Notes under the pieces: model-generated
The model's database searches: none
Told to the model about the DNA's origin: nothing
Seen by the model: only the letters and a program-made list of their open reading frames with translations
In this document: piece after piece, positions 25,142 through 35,388 of the stretch
How the letters are laid out: each line of letters starts with the position of its first letter
Position numbering within the stretch: position 1 is the first letter of the stretch
Origin: Paradesertivirga superstes
Lineage (GTDB): Bacteria; Bacteroidota; Bacteroidia; Sphingobacteriales; Sphingobacteriaceae
NCBI RefSeq assembly: GCF_037622515.1
Contig: NZ_JBBJCN010000001.1
Location: 372,001 to 436,000, forward strand
Direction: 5' to 3'
DNA: 64,000 nt
Made by a program: the position numbers and the translations under genes

Positions 25142-26434
25142 TCAAATAGAATTTTTTTTCGACCCAATTACACCAACTTTATGTCCGGCAATTGAATAAT
25201 ACAAAATGTATAGATAACAGGGTGCCATCACATAAAAGAAAACCCATTGAAAATCGTAGGCTTCTTTAAAATGCCCGAAAACTAATGGCAGGATCGCTCC
25301 CCCGGCAATGCCCATAATCAAAAACGCGGAACCCATTTCTGTGAATTTTCCCAGACCTCTTATTGCCATTGGAAATATCGCCGGCCACATTAGTGCGTTG
25401 GCTAAGCCTAAGGCTGCAACAAAACCAACGGAAATATATCCGTGTGTTAACAATGCGCCGATTGTAAAAACAATACCTAATATGGCCGATATTTTTAAGC
25501 TGTTTTCCTGACTTATATATTTGGGGATAGCAATAATGCCGGACACATATCCAACCAACATTGCAATTAGCGTGAACGATGTATAATATTTGGTTTCATC
25601 CAATGGTATACCAAAACTCTTACCATATATTCCAATAGCGTCTCCTGCCATTACTTCTACCCCAACATATAAAAACAAGCATAATACACCCAGCATAAGA
25701 TGGGGGAATTGAAGTGCACTTGACTTTCCGGCTGCCAGAGACTTTCCTTCAGGCTGAGCATTTGCTGTTGATGCGTCAATATCAGGCAAGGAGGATCTGC
25801 TAATCCAAAATGCTAAAACCATTAACGATATTGCAATAATTATATAAGGAGTTACCACACGGCCGGCCAGTTCATCAAGTAATGCACTTTTACTCAAGGC
25901 ATCTGTAGTAGAAGCTATTTTACTTTCCAATGCAGATGCGTCTTTTAGTACAATTGCACCAAGAATCAAAGGGCTAAGAATACCTGCAACCTTATTACAA
26001 ATACCCATAATACTGATTCGCTGGGCAGCACTTTCAATCGGACCAACAATACTAATATAAGGATTTGATGCTGTTTGTAATATGGATAAACCTGCTCCCT
26101 GAACAAACAAACCAGTTAAGAAAAGGGCAAAACTTCTTGCATTTGCGGCAGGGACAAAAACAATAGCTCCTACTGCCATCACAATTAAACCTAGCGCCAT
26201 CCCATTTTTCATACCTGTCTTTTTCAATATCCATGATGATGGAATAGCAAGGAAAAAATAAGCCATATAAAACGCGAATGTCACAAAAAAAGCCTGTGTA
26301 TCGGTTTCAAGATTGCATGCAAGCTTTAAAAATGGTATAAGCGTCCCGTTCAACCAGGTAACAAACCCAAAAATAAAAAATAGTACTCCAATTATAACTA
26401 TTGGCTTAGAGGAATTTACAGATTTGTTATCCAT
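25142..26434 (-). CDS. FucP-type sugar MFS transporter
   Basis: A 430-residue major facilitator with about 12 membrane segments. It has the FucP/GluP family features FGFVTWLNGTLIPFLK in helix 1, ASNPYIS in helix 4 and SAAQRISI before helix 5. Members are proton symporters for fucose, glucose or galactose; the sugar cannot be told from sequence alone. It is followed by the deaminase gene only five bases later, with no metabolic logic apparent. Confidence 0.85.
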   Translation of the reverse strand: MDNKSVNSSKPIVIIGVLFFIFGFVTWLNGTLIPFLKLACNLETDTQAFFVTFAFYMAYFFLAIPSSWILKKTGMKNGMALGLIVMAVGAIVFVPAANARSFALFLTGLFVQGAGLSILQTASNPYISIVGPIESAAQRISIMGICNKVAGILSPLILGAIVLKDASALESKIASTTDALSKSALLDELAGRVVTPYIIIAISLMVLAFWISRSSLPDIDASTANAQPEGKSLAAGKSSALQFPHLMLGVLCLFLYVGVEVMAGDAIGIYGKSFGIPLDETKYYTSFTLIAMLVGYVSGIIAIPKYISQENSLKISAILGIVFTIGALLTHGYISVGFVAALGLANALMWPAIFPMAIRGLGKFTEMGSAFLIMGIAGGAILPLVFGHFKEAYDFQWVFFYVMAPCYLYILYYSIAGHKVGVIGSKKNSI

Positions 26435-26644
26435 ATTTTTGATTCATTTATATTTAAATCTTAAAATCTCCAAGATAGAGGAAAGCCTTAACATCTGCAA
26501 TAAAGTAATTCTTATGAACATTTTTGGATGTTTATACTTATATTATAAAATCGGTGTTTTAATAAATATGATAAAGTGTTTTATGAAGAAACAAAATTTT
26601 CCTTTTAATTTGCATCTTCGCAAGATTCTGAAAAGAGTATATTC

Positions 26645-27274
26645 ATGCTTGAACTAATTATATCAGGAATAGGCTTAGGCATCGTGCTCTCATTTGTTAC
26701 CGGGCCGGTCTTTTTTGCCCTTATTAAAACCAGTATCGAAAAAGGCTTTCACGCAGGAATGTGGCTGGCAGCGGGGGTAGTATTAAGCGACCTTATCTAT
26801 ATTATTCTTACTATTTATGGTTCCTCATTCATTCAGGTAGAAAACAGCTATAAAGTACCTATTGGAATAGCTGGAAGCGTAATTCTTCTGGGTATTGGCC
26901 TTTATTATTTCTTTAAGAAAGTTAAGATCAATCATGAGAACATAAACTGTAAAAAACGTAACACAGGCTATTTTATTAAAGGCTTTCTGATGTGTATTTT
27001 TAATCCGTCGATGTTTTTATACTGGGTAAGTGTAACCAGCGGATTCATTTCTATGCACGGCCAGCTTGATACCCGCGAAATCCTGCCTTTTTTCGGATCT
27101 ATTCTTGTTACTCAATTCAGCATGGATACTGTAAAAGCTTACTATTCCAATAAATTACGTTACAAGATAAAAGAAAATACCATGGTTATGCTTAACCGGA
27201 CCGCGGGGGCATTAATAATAATTTTTGCGATTAAGCTGATTTATAACTTAGTGTTTACTAATTCTATTATGTGA
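26645..27274 (+). CDS. LysE-family amino-acid exporter
   Basis: A 209-residue inner-membrane protein with six hydrophobic segments and the LysE/RhtB N-terminal signature (GIVLSFVTGPVFFALIKTS). NPSMFLYW in the middle matches the conserved Asn-Pro of the family. It probably exports amino acids or related metabolites. It is monocistronic and convergent with purF, separated by an inverted-repeat terminator. Confidence 0.82.
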   Translation: MLELIISGIGLGIVLSFVTGPVFFALIKTSIEKGFHAGMWLAAGVVLSDLIYIILTIYGSSFIQVENSYKVPIGIAGSVILLGIGLYYFFKKVKINHENINCKKRNTGYFIKGFLMCIFNPSMFLYWVSVTSGFISMHGQLDTREILPFFGSILVTQFSMDTVKAYYSNKLRYKIKENTMVMLNRTAGALIIIFAIKLIYNLVFTNSIM

Positions 27275-27277
27275 TGA

Positions 27278-27360
27278 ATGAGGGAATGAGAGAATGAAAG
27301 AAATGAATGAATGAATGAGAGAAGGTGGGGATTCATTCATCCTGCACTTCTCTCATTCAT
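27278..27360. repeat. Short GAATGA tandem repeat with 14-bp inverted repeat, likely terminator
   Basis: GAATGA/AATG units run from about 27278 to 27320. ATGAATGAGAGAAG (27311-27324) and CTTCTCTCATTCAT (27347-27360) form a perfect 14-bp stem across 22 bases that include ATTCATTCAT. It sits between the convergent lysE-like and purF genes. The motif TGAATGAGAGAAG recurs at 45744-45756. Confidence 0.65.
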
Positions 27361-27364
27361 CAAC

Positions 27365-29269
27365 TTATACGTAGGCTCTTTGATTCTTTCCTTCAACCCA
27401 GTTCATATAGGCTCTGTTAACAACCTTATTTCCGCCTGGTGTAGGGTAATTTCCTGAGAAATACCAGTCGCCTAAGTGATTAGGGCAAGCTTTATGAAGA
27501 TTATCGAGCGTTTGGTATATTACCTGAACTTCTGCTTTTATATCTTTAGGGGAAATAATTTTGGCTATCCTGGCAGAAATCTCTTCATCTGAAAAAGGCT
27601 CGTAAATGGCTTTAACATAATTTGGCACCTCTTCTTTATCCAAAGTTACAGAAGCCTTACATTTTTCGTAAGTATCCCAGATCAGATGCTCTCTGTCTGT
27701 TTCTTTTAAGAGGGATATCGCTGCCTCAAAAGCCACAAACTCTCCCATTCTCGACATATCGATACCATAACAGTCAGGATAGCGGATTTGCGGTGCAGAA
27801 GAAACTACTACAATTTTTACCGGGCCTAGCCTATCAAGTATTCTTAAAATACTTTGTTTAAGAGTTGTTCCGCGCACAATAGAGTCGTCGATAACAACCA
27901 ATGAATCTTTACCTCTTCTTATAAGACCATAGGTAGTATCATAAATATGCGATACCATATCCTGTCTGTCAGCATCCTGAGTTATAAATGTTCGAAGCTT
28001 GGCATCCTTGATCGCAATCTTTTCAACCCTGGGAGCCATATTGAGCATTTCTTCCAGTTCTTCATCAGAGATCTTATCGCTCCGTTTTAGAAGCGTTTCT
28101 TTTTGAAGCTGGTTTACGTACTTGTATAAACCGTCAACCATACCATAAAATGCGACTTCAGCCGTATTCGGTATAAATGAAACAACAGTATTCTTTAAAT
28201 CATTATTCACAGCCTTTAAAATCTGGGGGCATAATAACCTGCCCAACTGCTTCCGCTCACTGTAAATATCAGCATCGCTGCCTCTTGAAAAATAAATCCG
28301 CTCGAACGAACATGATTTTTGCTCACCCGGCTCGCGGAATTGTTCTTCAGAGATATCACCATTCTTTTTAATGATAAGAGCATGCCCTGGTTTTATTTCT
28401 TTAATCGAATCTATAGGGACATTAAAAGCTGTTTGGATAGCGGGCCGCTCTGATGTCACGACAACGACCTCATCATCAATATAATAATAGGCCGGTCGGA
28501 TACCCGATGGATCGCGCATTACGAATGCATCTCCATGTCCAAGCATACCTTCAATCGTATAACCACCATCCCATGTTTTTGCAGAGCGGCGAAGAATTTT
28601 CGCAACATCTATATTATCAGCAATCAGCTGGCTTATTGTAGCATTGGAGTGGCCGTCTCTTTTATATGAATCAAATAACTCCTGGTTTTCAGCATCAAGG
28701 AAGTGACCGATCTTTTCAAGTACAGTAACCGTGTCTGCCCGTTCTTTGGGATGTTGTCCCAGCTCGTATAATTGTTCCAGCAGTTCGTCAACGTTTGTCA
28801 TGTTGAAATTACCGGCTATGACCAGATTACGGCTCATCCAGTTATTCTGACGAAGAAAAGGGTGGCAATTTTCGATACTGTTTTTACCGTGAGTTCCATA
28901 TCTCAGGTGTCCCATGAGAACTTCTCCGGTAAAACTTATATTTTCTTTTAACCATTCCGCATCTTTAAACAATTCAGGAGAATTGATCTGAACATCAGCA
29001 AATTTCTTTTGAACATGTTCAAAAACTTCAGATACTGCACTCGAGCCCATTGCTCTGTAACGACTAATATATCGGTTACCCGGAGCGACATCTAATTTTA
29101 TTGTAGCAATACCTGCCCCATCCTGACCCCTGTTATGCTGCTTCTCCATAAGGAGATACAGTTTATTCAGACCATACAAAGATGTGCCATATTTTTTCTG
29201 ATAAAAAGAAAGGGGCTTTAAGAGACGGATAAGTGCAATACCGCACTCATGTTTTATGGATTCACTCAT
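27365..29269 (-). CDS. purF: Amidophosphoribosyltransferase PurF, long form
   Basis: Catalyses the first step of purine synthesis, making phosphoribosylamine from PRPP and glutamine. It has 634 residues, longer than the usual 470-510; extra segments lie around 65-115 and at the C-terminus. The N-terminal nucleophile glutaminase domain starts at Cys9 after a short propeptide and has HLRYGTHG at 121-128 and CHPF. The PRPP loop VVIDDSIVRGTT is at 458-469. It ends next to the inverted-repeat terminator. Confidence 0.92.
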   Translation of the reverse strand: MSESIKHECGIALIRLLKPLSFYQKKYGTSLYGLNKLYLLMEKQHNRGQDGAGIATIKLDVAPGNRYISRYRAMGSSAVSEVFEHVQKKFADVQINSPELFKDAEWLKENISFTGEVLMGHLRYGTHGKNSIENCHPFLRQNNWMSRNLVIAGNFNMTNVDELLEQLYELGQHPKERADTVTVLEKIGHFLDAENQELFDSYKRDGHSNATISQLIADNIDVAKILRRSAKTWDGGYTIEGMLGHGDAFVMRDPSGIRPAYYYIDDEVVVVTSERPAIQTAFNVPIDSIKEIKPGHALIIKKNGDISEEQFREPGEQKSCSFERIYFSRGSDADIYSERKQLGRLLCPQILKAVNNDLKNTVVSFIPNTAEVAFYGMVDGLYKYVNQLQKETLLKRSDKISDEELEEMLNMAPRVEKIAIKDAKLRTFITQDADRQDMVSHIYDTTYGLIRRGKDSLVVIDDSIVRGTTLKQSILRILDRLGPVKIVVVSSAPQIRYPDCYGIDMSRMGEFVAFEAAISLLKETDREHLIWDTYEKCKASVTLDKEEVPNYVKAIYEPFSDEEISARIAKIISPKDIKAEVQVIYQTLDNLHKACPNHLGDWYFSGNYPTPGGNKVVNRAYMNWVEGKNQRAYV

Positions 29270-29390
29270 AATTGTTAACGAGTATGCAAAATTAAGGTAT
29301 TAATTTTAGAAAGCACTAAAAGCTTAACGGAAAATATCCACAAAATACATTCGCGGAATCTAAAGCTATAATTTTTACTATATCCCGACA

Positions 29391-30890
29391 TTAAATTGTG
29401 AGTATATCAGGGAATATCCCAAACAATACCAATAACACACTTAATAAAAGGATTAAATAGGAAAGCGAATCCATTTTCGGAACTATTCGCACTTCCTCTT
29501 CAGAATCTTTCAGAAATGCATATAGCGGAATTTTTAAATAATAAAACAATGAGATTACAGTAGTTAAAGCTCCGGTAATCAATAAACCTAACATCCACTC
29601 CGAACCTGAAGCTGAATAGTATTCAAAACCTAAAGAAAACACAAATAATTTTGCCACAAAGCCTGCTGTTGGAGGCAAACCTGTTAAAGAGATCAGTACA
29701 ACTACAAAACATACAAATTCTGTTTTCAAAAGCTTTCCCAAGCCTTTATAACCCGTGATATCTGTTATTCCGGTTTGACTTTCAATCTTATCTGCCAGCA
29801 TAAAAGCTGTCATATTCATAATGGCATAAATAGCGAAGTAAAAGATCAGGCTTTTAAAGCCAGACCCATCGAATGCAACTATCGCTATCAGAGCAAAGCC
29901 TGTATGCCCGATAGACGAGTAGGCAAGCATTCTCTTAACGTTATTTTGCCAGATAGCGCTAAAATTACCTACTATCATAGTCACCAGTGCCACAACAGAC
30001 AATATTGTTTTAAAATCAAACAAAGTGTTCGCAGGTGAATTCTGCTCGAATATATGAAATGGTTCTATAAATCGAATCAGTATCGCAAAGCCAGCTATCT
30101 TAGGTGCTGTAGAGATAAAGGCGGTTACAGGTGTTGGTGCTCCTTCGTATACATCAGGGCTCCAAAAATGCAGCGGTACAAACGACAGTTTAAACCCGAT
30201 ACCAACCAAAACCAAAATCAAGGCAAGAGTGACAGCAGGATTAGAAATCAATTGCAGCCCTGTTAAAAATGAAGTGTCACCTATATTAATGCTACCTGTA
30301 AAAGCATACAAAAGAGACATTCCATATAGCATAACCGCGGAACAGATGGAACCAAATAAAACGTATTTCATGGCCGCTTCGGTTTCTTTATTTGTGCCGG
30401 AAGCATATCCAACCAGAAGGTATGAAGCAATGGAAACCATTTCAATTGACAGATAAATCATAAGCAGGCTTGATGACATGCTCATTAAATTTAATCCGAT
30501 CAATATTGCCGGTAATAGCATATAAATATCTCCAACTCCTTTTTTATGATTTTGAAGAGATTGATTATATCTGATAAAAAATGCAAAAAGTATGGTAACA
30601 GCGCTAAAAATTGATTTGAACGATATACTCACATCATCCAGTATCATAGTGTTGCTAAAAAGCGCGATCCTGGAGATATCTAAATTTTGAATAAATCCGG
30701 TAATTATAGAAAAAAGTATGCCGGCAACACAAACATAAAAGGCGACAGAGGACTTTTTACCAGGAAAAATCAGATCGGCAAGAATAACCAGAATAAAAGT
30801 CAATACCAGAACCAGCTCAGGAAGCAGGTATGAAAATCCTGAAATTGCAGAATTAAGTAACTGAGAAATATATGGTAAAAACTCGTTCAT
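29391..30890 (-). CDS. nuoN: NADH-quinone oxidoreductase subunit N
   Basis: A 499-residue antiporter-like membrane subunit of complex I with about 14 membrane helices. It carries the proton-channel segments SIEMVSIASYLLVGYAS, GIGFKLSFVPLHFWSPDVYEGAPTPV and AYSSIGHTGFAL. Its ATG shares one base with the nuoM stop. It is the last gene of the nuoHIJKLMN operon. Confidence 0.95.
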   Translation of the reverse strand: MNEFLPYISQLLNSAISGFSYLLPELVLVLTFILVILADLIFPGKKSSVAFYVCVAGILFSIITGFIQNLDISRIALFSNTMILDDVSISFKSIFSAVTILFAFFIRYNQSLQNHKKGVGDIYMLLPAILIGLNLMSMSSSLLMIYLSIEMVSIASYLLVGYASGTNKETEAAMKYVLFGSICSAVMLYGMSLLYAFTGSINIGDTSFLTGLQLISNPAVTLALILVLVGIGFKLSFVPLHFWSPDVYEGAPTPVTAFISTAPKIAGFAILIRFIEPFHIFEQNSPANTLFDFKTILSVVALVTMIVGNFSAIWQNNVKRMLAYSSIGHTGFALIAIVAFDGSGFKSLIFYFAIYAIMNMTAFMLADKIESQTGITDITGYKGLGKLLKTEFVCFVVVLISLTGLPPTAGFVAKLFVFSLGFEYYSASGSEWMLGLLITGALTTVISLFYYLKIPLYAFLKDSEEEVRIVPKMDSLSYLILLLSVLLVLFGIFPDILTI

Positions 30891-32491
30891 TATTTCAAAT
30901 TAACCAAACGAATAAGCTCCAGTACAGATGCATTCATTTTATCAAAGGCCAGTGATGGAAGAATACCTAAAACCAGTGCAAATACAGTCAACGTTGTTAA
31001 TACGAAAATCTCCCTTCCATTTACATCAGTAAGCTTCAACTTCCAATCTTCTCCCCCCCTCAGGCGTGTTTGTCCAAAAAACATCCGTTGTAAAGTCCAG
31101 AGCAAGTAGGCAGCACCTAATAATATTCCTAAAGATCCGCAGACGGCCATCCACCTTGGCAGCAAGCCATTTACACTTTCTGAAGTAAAGGCACCTATTA
31201 AACTAAAAGCTTCAGCGATAAATGCCGAAAATCCAGGTAAGCCCAGTGAAGCAAAAAATGCGATCATAATGAAAGCAGTATATTTTGGCATAATGAGCGC
31301 CAAACCCCTGAAATCATGTATCTCACGACTATGTACTCTATTGTATATCACCCCTACCAAAAAGAAAAGCATCGTGGATAAAAAGCCGTGACTTATCATT
31401 TGCAGCATTGCACCACTGATACCTTCTGCAGTCACAGAAGCAATGCCAAGCAACACAAAACCCATATGCGAAACTGAAGAGTAAGCAATCAGGCGTTTAA
31501 GGTCTTTTTGAGCCAAAGCATTTAATGCTCCGTAAATTATGGAGACCACGCCGATTATACCCAGCCACCATGCAGAATCTATAGCGGCATCAGGAAAGAT
31601 GCTCACGCAAACTCTTAAGATCCCATAACCTCCAATCTTTAACAGAATGCCCGCCAGAATGATCGAAACAGGAGTTGGAGCTTCCACGTGGGCATCGGGC
31701 AACCAGGTATGTAAGGGAACGATAGGCACCTTTATCGCGAAAGCTATAAACAAAATAATGAACCCTAATAGCCTTGCCGATATTCCAAATACCTGTTGAT
31801 TCGCGATCGCCGAAAAAATAGAACCTTCAGCATAATTTGCCGGATTCATCATGTGCAGCATATTGAAAGTATGACTTCCTGTAGCCGGATCAGTAACAGA
31901 AAAATACAGGCCGATAATTACCAGCAGCATAAACACAGAACCAAAAAGCGTGTATAAAAAGAATTTTATAGCTGCATATTCTCTGCGTACTCCACCCCAC
32001 ATTCCGATAAGGAAATAAAGCGGAAGCAGCATTAATTCGTAAAAAACATAAAACAGAAAGAAATCTAGTGCACAAAACACCCCCATTATGGCTGTATTCA
32101 GTAACATAAATAGCGCAAAATATCCCTTTAAATTTGTTTTTATTTCCCATGACGATAAGACGGCAATCAGCATAACCACTGAGGTAAGCACCAAAAATGG
32201 CATCGACAGTCCGTCAATTCCTAAGAAGTAATCAATTTGTAAATATCCAAGTGATCCCAGATTTAGATTTATCCAGGGTAAACGTTCAACCAGCTGGTAT
32301 TTACTTTGTGTATCGATTCCGGAAAATACCGACCCATCAAAGTTGAGATAAATGAAAGCACTTATTATAACCTGAATTACGCATGCACTCAAGGCTATGT
32401 ACTTATATCTCTCCTGCCAGGATGGAGGAAGCATGAGGATAAGCAAGCCCGCTAAAAGTGGTAAAAATATTAAGAGAGAAAGCAAACTCAT
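30890..32491 (-). CDS. nuoM: NADH-quinone oxidoreductase subunit M
   Basis: A 533-residue antiporter-like subunit of complex I. Family motifs are YVFYELMLLPLYFLIGMWGG, KVPIVPLHTWLPDAHVEAPT (proton-channel lysine and broken helix) and LIAYSSVSHMGFVLLG. It overlaps nuoL by four bases and nuoN by one, so translation is coupled. Confidence 0.96.
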   Translation of the reverse strand: MSLLSLLIFLPLLAGLLILMLPPSWQERYKYIALSACVIQVIISAFIYLNFDGSVFSGIDTQSKYQLVERLPWINLNLGSLGYLQIDYFLGIDGLSMPFLVLTSVVMLIAVLSSWEIKTNLKGYFALFMLLNTAIMGVFCALDFFLFYVFYELMLLPLYFLIGMWGGVRREYAAIKFFLYTLFGSVFMLLVIIGLYFSVTDPATGSHTFNMLHMMNPANYAEGSIFSAIANQQVFGISARLLGFIILFIAFAIKVPIVPLHTWLPDAHVEAPTPVSIILAGILLKIGGYGILRVCVSIFPDAAIDSAWWLGIIGVVSIIYGALNALAQKDLKRLIAYSSVSHMGFVLLGIASVTAEGISGAMLQMISHGFLSTMLFFLVGVIYNRVHSREIHDFRGLALIMPKYTAFIMIAFFASLGLPGFSAFIAEAFSLIGAFTSESVNGLLPRWMAVCGSLGILLGAAYLLWTLQRMFFGQTRLRGGEDWKLKLTDVNGREIFVLTTLTVFALVLGILPSLAFDKMNASVLELIRLVNLK

Positions 32492-34545
32492 ATCGCCTGA
32501 AGGAATATTTTAATTATAAAAAAAGTGAGTACTACCAGAATCATAGAAAGCAGGTAATGTTGTAATCTTCCTGTTTGAAAGTGCCGGGTAAAATTTCCGA
32601 TAAATTTCGCTGATGATCCTGAGGCATTTACCAGAGCATCAACAATATACGTATCGATCCAGTGAATAATTCCCGATAAAATCAGTCCGGCTTTACCTGC
32701 AGAATTAACAATTCCGTCAATTACCAATTGATCGAAACGGTAAGATGATTTAGAAAAAGAGATTATGCTGCTAACAAAGGTCCATTGATATATCTCATTG
32801 AAATACCATTGTTTATCCGAAATACGGAAGAGAATATTTTGCGTAAAATCCGGAGAATTTTTACGCCTGGCATACCAGTTATAAGCCAGGTATATTACAA
32901 ATAAGGCAATAATATTTACCATGACCGGGATAAGTGTATGATAAATATCAAGGGGCTTCAATTCATTAACTGGTGACAGTCCTTCAATTATCCATGAACC
33001 ATCGTAATTAAGAGGATTCAAAGAAAATGCGGGGAACAAACAGAAAACTGCCAACACCAGCAGCACATACTTCATGGCATTAGGGGCTTCATGTAAATTA
33101 AGTTTAACAGGTAGCAATTCTTCAATACGTAAATTGCCAAAGAAAACTTTGAATATCAATCTCGATATATAAAAAGCCGTAAGCCAGGAAGTAAGCAAAG
33201 CCGAATAAGGAATTAGTTTTGCCCAATTATTCTGAATGTCTGACCACTCGAATGACTGAATCAGGATGGCATCTTTTGATAAATATCCTGAGGTAAGCGG
33301 AAGACCCACTAAAGCCAGTGAAGCAATTATCATAGTGATGAAAGTAACCGGCATTTTTTTTCGCAAGCCTCCCATATTTTGAATGCTCTGATGGTCAAAA
33401 TCTAAACCGCTTTTTTCTTTAATGTGAGCCATTTCATGAATAACTGCTCCTGCGGCAAGGAATAAAAGACATTTAAAAAATGCATGTGTAACCAGGTGAA
33501 ATATACCGGACGCATAGGCACCCACGCCCATAGCAATCATCATAAAACCCAACTGTGAAATCGTCGAGAACGCAAGTATCCTTTTAATGTCGTTTTGAGT
33601 GAGAGCAATAGTTGCAGCCATAAATGCGGTGAATGCACCTATTGATGCTATCACCAGCAATACCGTAGAATCAAAAATGGGATAAATTCTGGCTAAAAGG
33701 AAAACCCCGGCAGCGACCATTGTTGCAGCATGAATTAAAGAAGATACTGAAGTTGGCCCTTCCATGGCATCGGGTAACCAGGTATGCAGTGGAAACTGAG
33801 CCGATTTTGCTGTTGCCCCAAAAAAGAAGGCTAAGCCGGCTATTGTCAGCCAAATAGCGGGCATATTATTGCCACCATTAATCCATAATCCATTTTCAAT
33901 TACAGAGTGAAGTACCATGCCTCCCTGACTGAAAAGAAGATTGATATCTAAAGTCCGGAACTGAGCGAAAACGATCATTATACCTGTAAGGAAACCCAGA
34001 TCTCCCAAACGGTTCATAATAAAAGCTTTTTTGCTTGCTTGAGAAGCAGAATCTTTAGTAAACCAGAAACCAATAAGCAGGTAAGAAGAAAAGCCAACAA
34101 GCTCCCAGAACATATAGAGAATAAGCAGATTATCTGCTATCACCAGGCCGAGCATGGAGAAACAGAATAAGCTTAGATAGGCCCAGTACCGATACAGGTA
34201 AGCATCGCCATGCATATACTTTGTTGAATAGATATGTACCAGCAATGCAATCGCAGTAACCAGCAAAAGCATCAATACAGAAAGATTATTGAGAAGTATA
34301 CCTACGCTGAAAACGGTACCACCAATCGTAAACCATGTTACCTGCTGATGAATAACATCGTTGTTCCAAACCTGGATAAAAAGAAAAACAGACAACACAA
34401 AGCTCAAGGAAATCGCGAAAATGGAAATCATAGCTCCTCTGTCTCTCTTCCCGGGAATCAATAAAATTCCTAAAAATGACAGCAAAGGCAACACTGCGAT
34501 GCTAACTGCTAATAAACTTAAATTCCCGTCAGTTAATGTGTCCAA
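32488..34545 (-). CDS. nuoL: NADH-quinone oxidoreductase subunit L
   Basis: The largest proton-pumping subunit, 685 residues. It has the antiporter core (MFWELVGFSSYLLIGFWF, KSAQFPLHTWLPDAMEGPTSVSSLIHAATMV, AFSTISQLGFMM) and a C-terminal lateral helix region. The start is a TTG at 34545, and no ATG lies close enough to keep the first helix. It follows nuoK by one base. Confidence 0.95.
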   Translation of the reverse strand: MDTLTDGNLSLLAVSIAVLPLLSFLGILLIPGKRDRGAMISIFAISLSFVLSVFLFIQVWNNDVIHQQVTWFTIGGTVFSVGILLNNLSVLMLLLVTAIALLVHIYSTKYMHGDAYLYRYWAYLSLFCFSMLGLVIADNLLILYMFWELVGFSSYLLIGFWFTKDSASQASKKAFIMNRLGDLGFLTGIMIVFAQFRTLDINLLFSQGGMVLHSVIENGLWINGGNNMPAIWLTIAGLAFFFGATAKSAQFPLHTWLPDAMEGPTSVSSLIHAATMVAAGVFLLARIYPIFDSTVLLVIASIGAFTAFMAATIALTQNDIKRILAFSTISQLGFMMIAMGVGAYASGIFHLVTHAFFKCLLFLAAGAVIHEMAHIKEKSGLDFDHQSIQNMGGLRKKMPVTFITMIIASLALVGLPLTSGYLSKDAILIQSFEWSDIQNNWAKLIPYSALLTSWLTAFYISRLIFKVFFGNLRIEELLPVKLNLHEAPNAMKYVLLVLAVFCLFPAFSLNPLNYDGSWIIEGLSPVNELKPLDIYHTLIPVMVNIIALFVIYLAYNWYARRKNSPDFTQNILFRISDKQWYFNEIYQWTFVSSIISFSKSSYRFDQLVIDGIVNSAGKAGLILSGIIHWIDTYIVDALVNASGSSAKFIGNFTRHFQTGRLQHYLLSMILVVLTFFIIKIFLQAI

Positions 34546-34546
34546 A

Positions 34547-34852
34547 TTAATCTCTTAATTGATCTATTTTTGTTGGATCTATGGTTCTGTAATATTTATA
34601 AACATTTAAAATGATTGCAAGTGCAACCGCGACTGCTGCGGCAGCAAGCACTATTACAAACAGTGCAAATACCTGCCCTGTCGATGCCATTTTATCGTAT
34701 TTGCTGAAAGCCACAAAATTCAATATTGCCGCATTCAACATAAATTCAATTCCGATTAACATCAAAATTGCATTTCTCTTGGCTAATACTGCATACAATC
34801 CAATGCAAAACAATACTGCACTCACTATCATAAAATGTGACAAAGGAATCAT
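34547..34852 (-). CDS. nuoK: NADH-quinone oxidoreductase subunit K
   Basis: A 101-residue three-helix subunit with the conserved glutamate of helix 2 (LIGIEFMLNAAILN) and a second acidic position earlier in the chain lost or shifted. It overlaps nuoJ by four bases (ATGA) and precedes nuoL. Confidence 0.94.
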   Translation of the reverse strand: MIPLSHFMIVSAVLFCIGLYAVLAKRNAILMLIGIEFMLNAAILNFVAFSKYDKMASTGQVFALFVIVLAAAAVAVALAIILNVYKYYRTIDPTKIDQLRD

Positions 34853-35388
34853 ATATCCCTCTCCTTTCTTGCCAAATGCGCAGCGCCTATTAAAGCCATT
34901 AAAAGCAATACCGAAATCACTTCGAAGGGCAACAGGTACCGGGTCATAATATTTATACCTAAATAATGAATCGTATTATCGGTAGGTTTTAACGTATTCT
35001 CCCCAGCCTCTTTCACCCATTTCAGTTCATCAGGGTTAATATTAGAAAACACAAGCATTAGAATTCCAAAAAACACGACAGAAACGAATATACCGGGAAG
35101 GTAATGCACGAATCCTGTTTTCAATTTAGCTTCCGGATTATTTAAAAGCTCTCTGTTCGATAACAGAAAAGCAAAAATCATTAACACCAGTACCCCTCCA
35201 ACATAAATAACGAGCTGGGTAATGGCAACGAAATCTGCCAGAGCAAACACGAATAATCCTGCCATGGTGAACAGTGTTAAAAAAAACAGAAAAATAGACC
35301 GCACAAAACTTCTCAGGCTTACTACCAGGAATGCCGACAGTAATGCAATTGCACTTAAAACATAAAATAATAGCTGTTCTATGTTCAT
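34849..35388 (-). CDS. nuoJ: NADH-quinone oxidoreductase subunit J
   Basis: A 179-residue membrane subunit with five helices and the conserved VIYVGGVLVLMIFAFLL segment of helix 3, where the pi-bulge links quinone chemistry to pumping. It overlaps nuoI and nuoK by four bases each. Confidence 0.94.
   Translation of the reverse strand: MNIEQLLFYVLSAIALLSAFLVVSLRSFVRSIFLFFLTLFTMAGLFVFALADFVAITQLVIYVGGVLVLMIFAFLLSNRELLNNPEAKLKTGFVHYLPGIFVSVVFFGILMLVFSNINPDELKWVKEAGENTLKPTDNTIHYLGINIMTRYLLPFEVISVLLLMALIGAAHLARKERDI

Noticed and set aside
26313..26657. A 114-codon plus-strand frame over the start of the sugar transporter
   Set aside because: It is largely antisense to the transporter and its tail overlaps lysE; it looks like a shadow frame.
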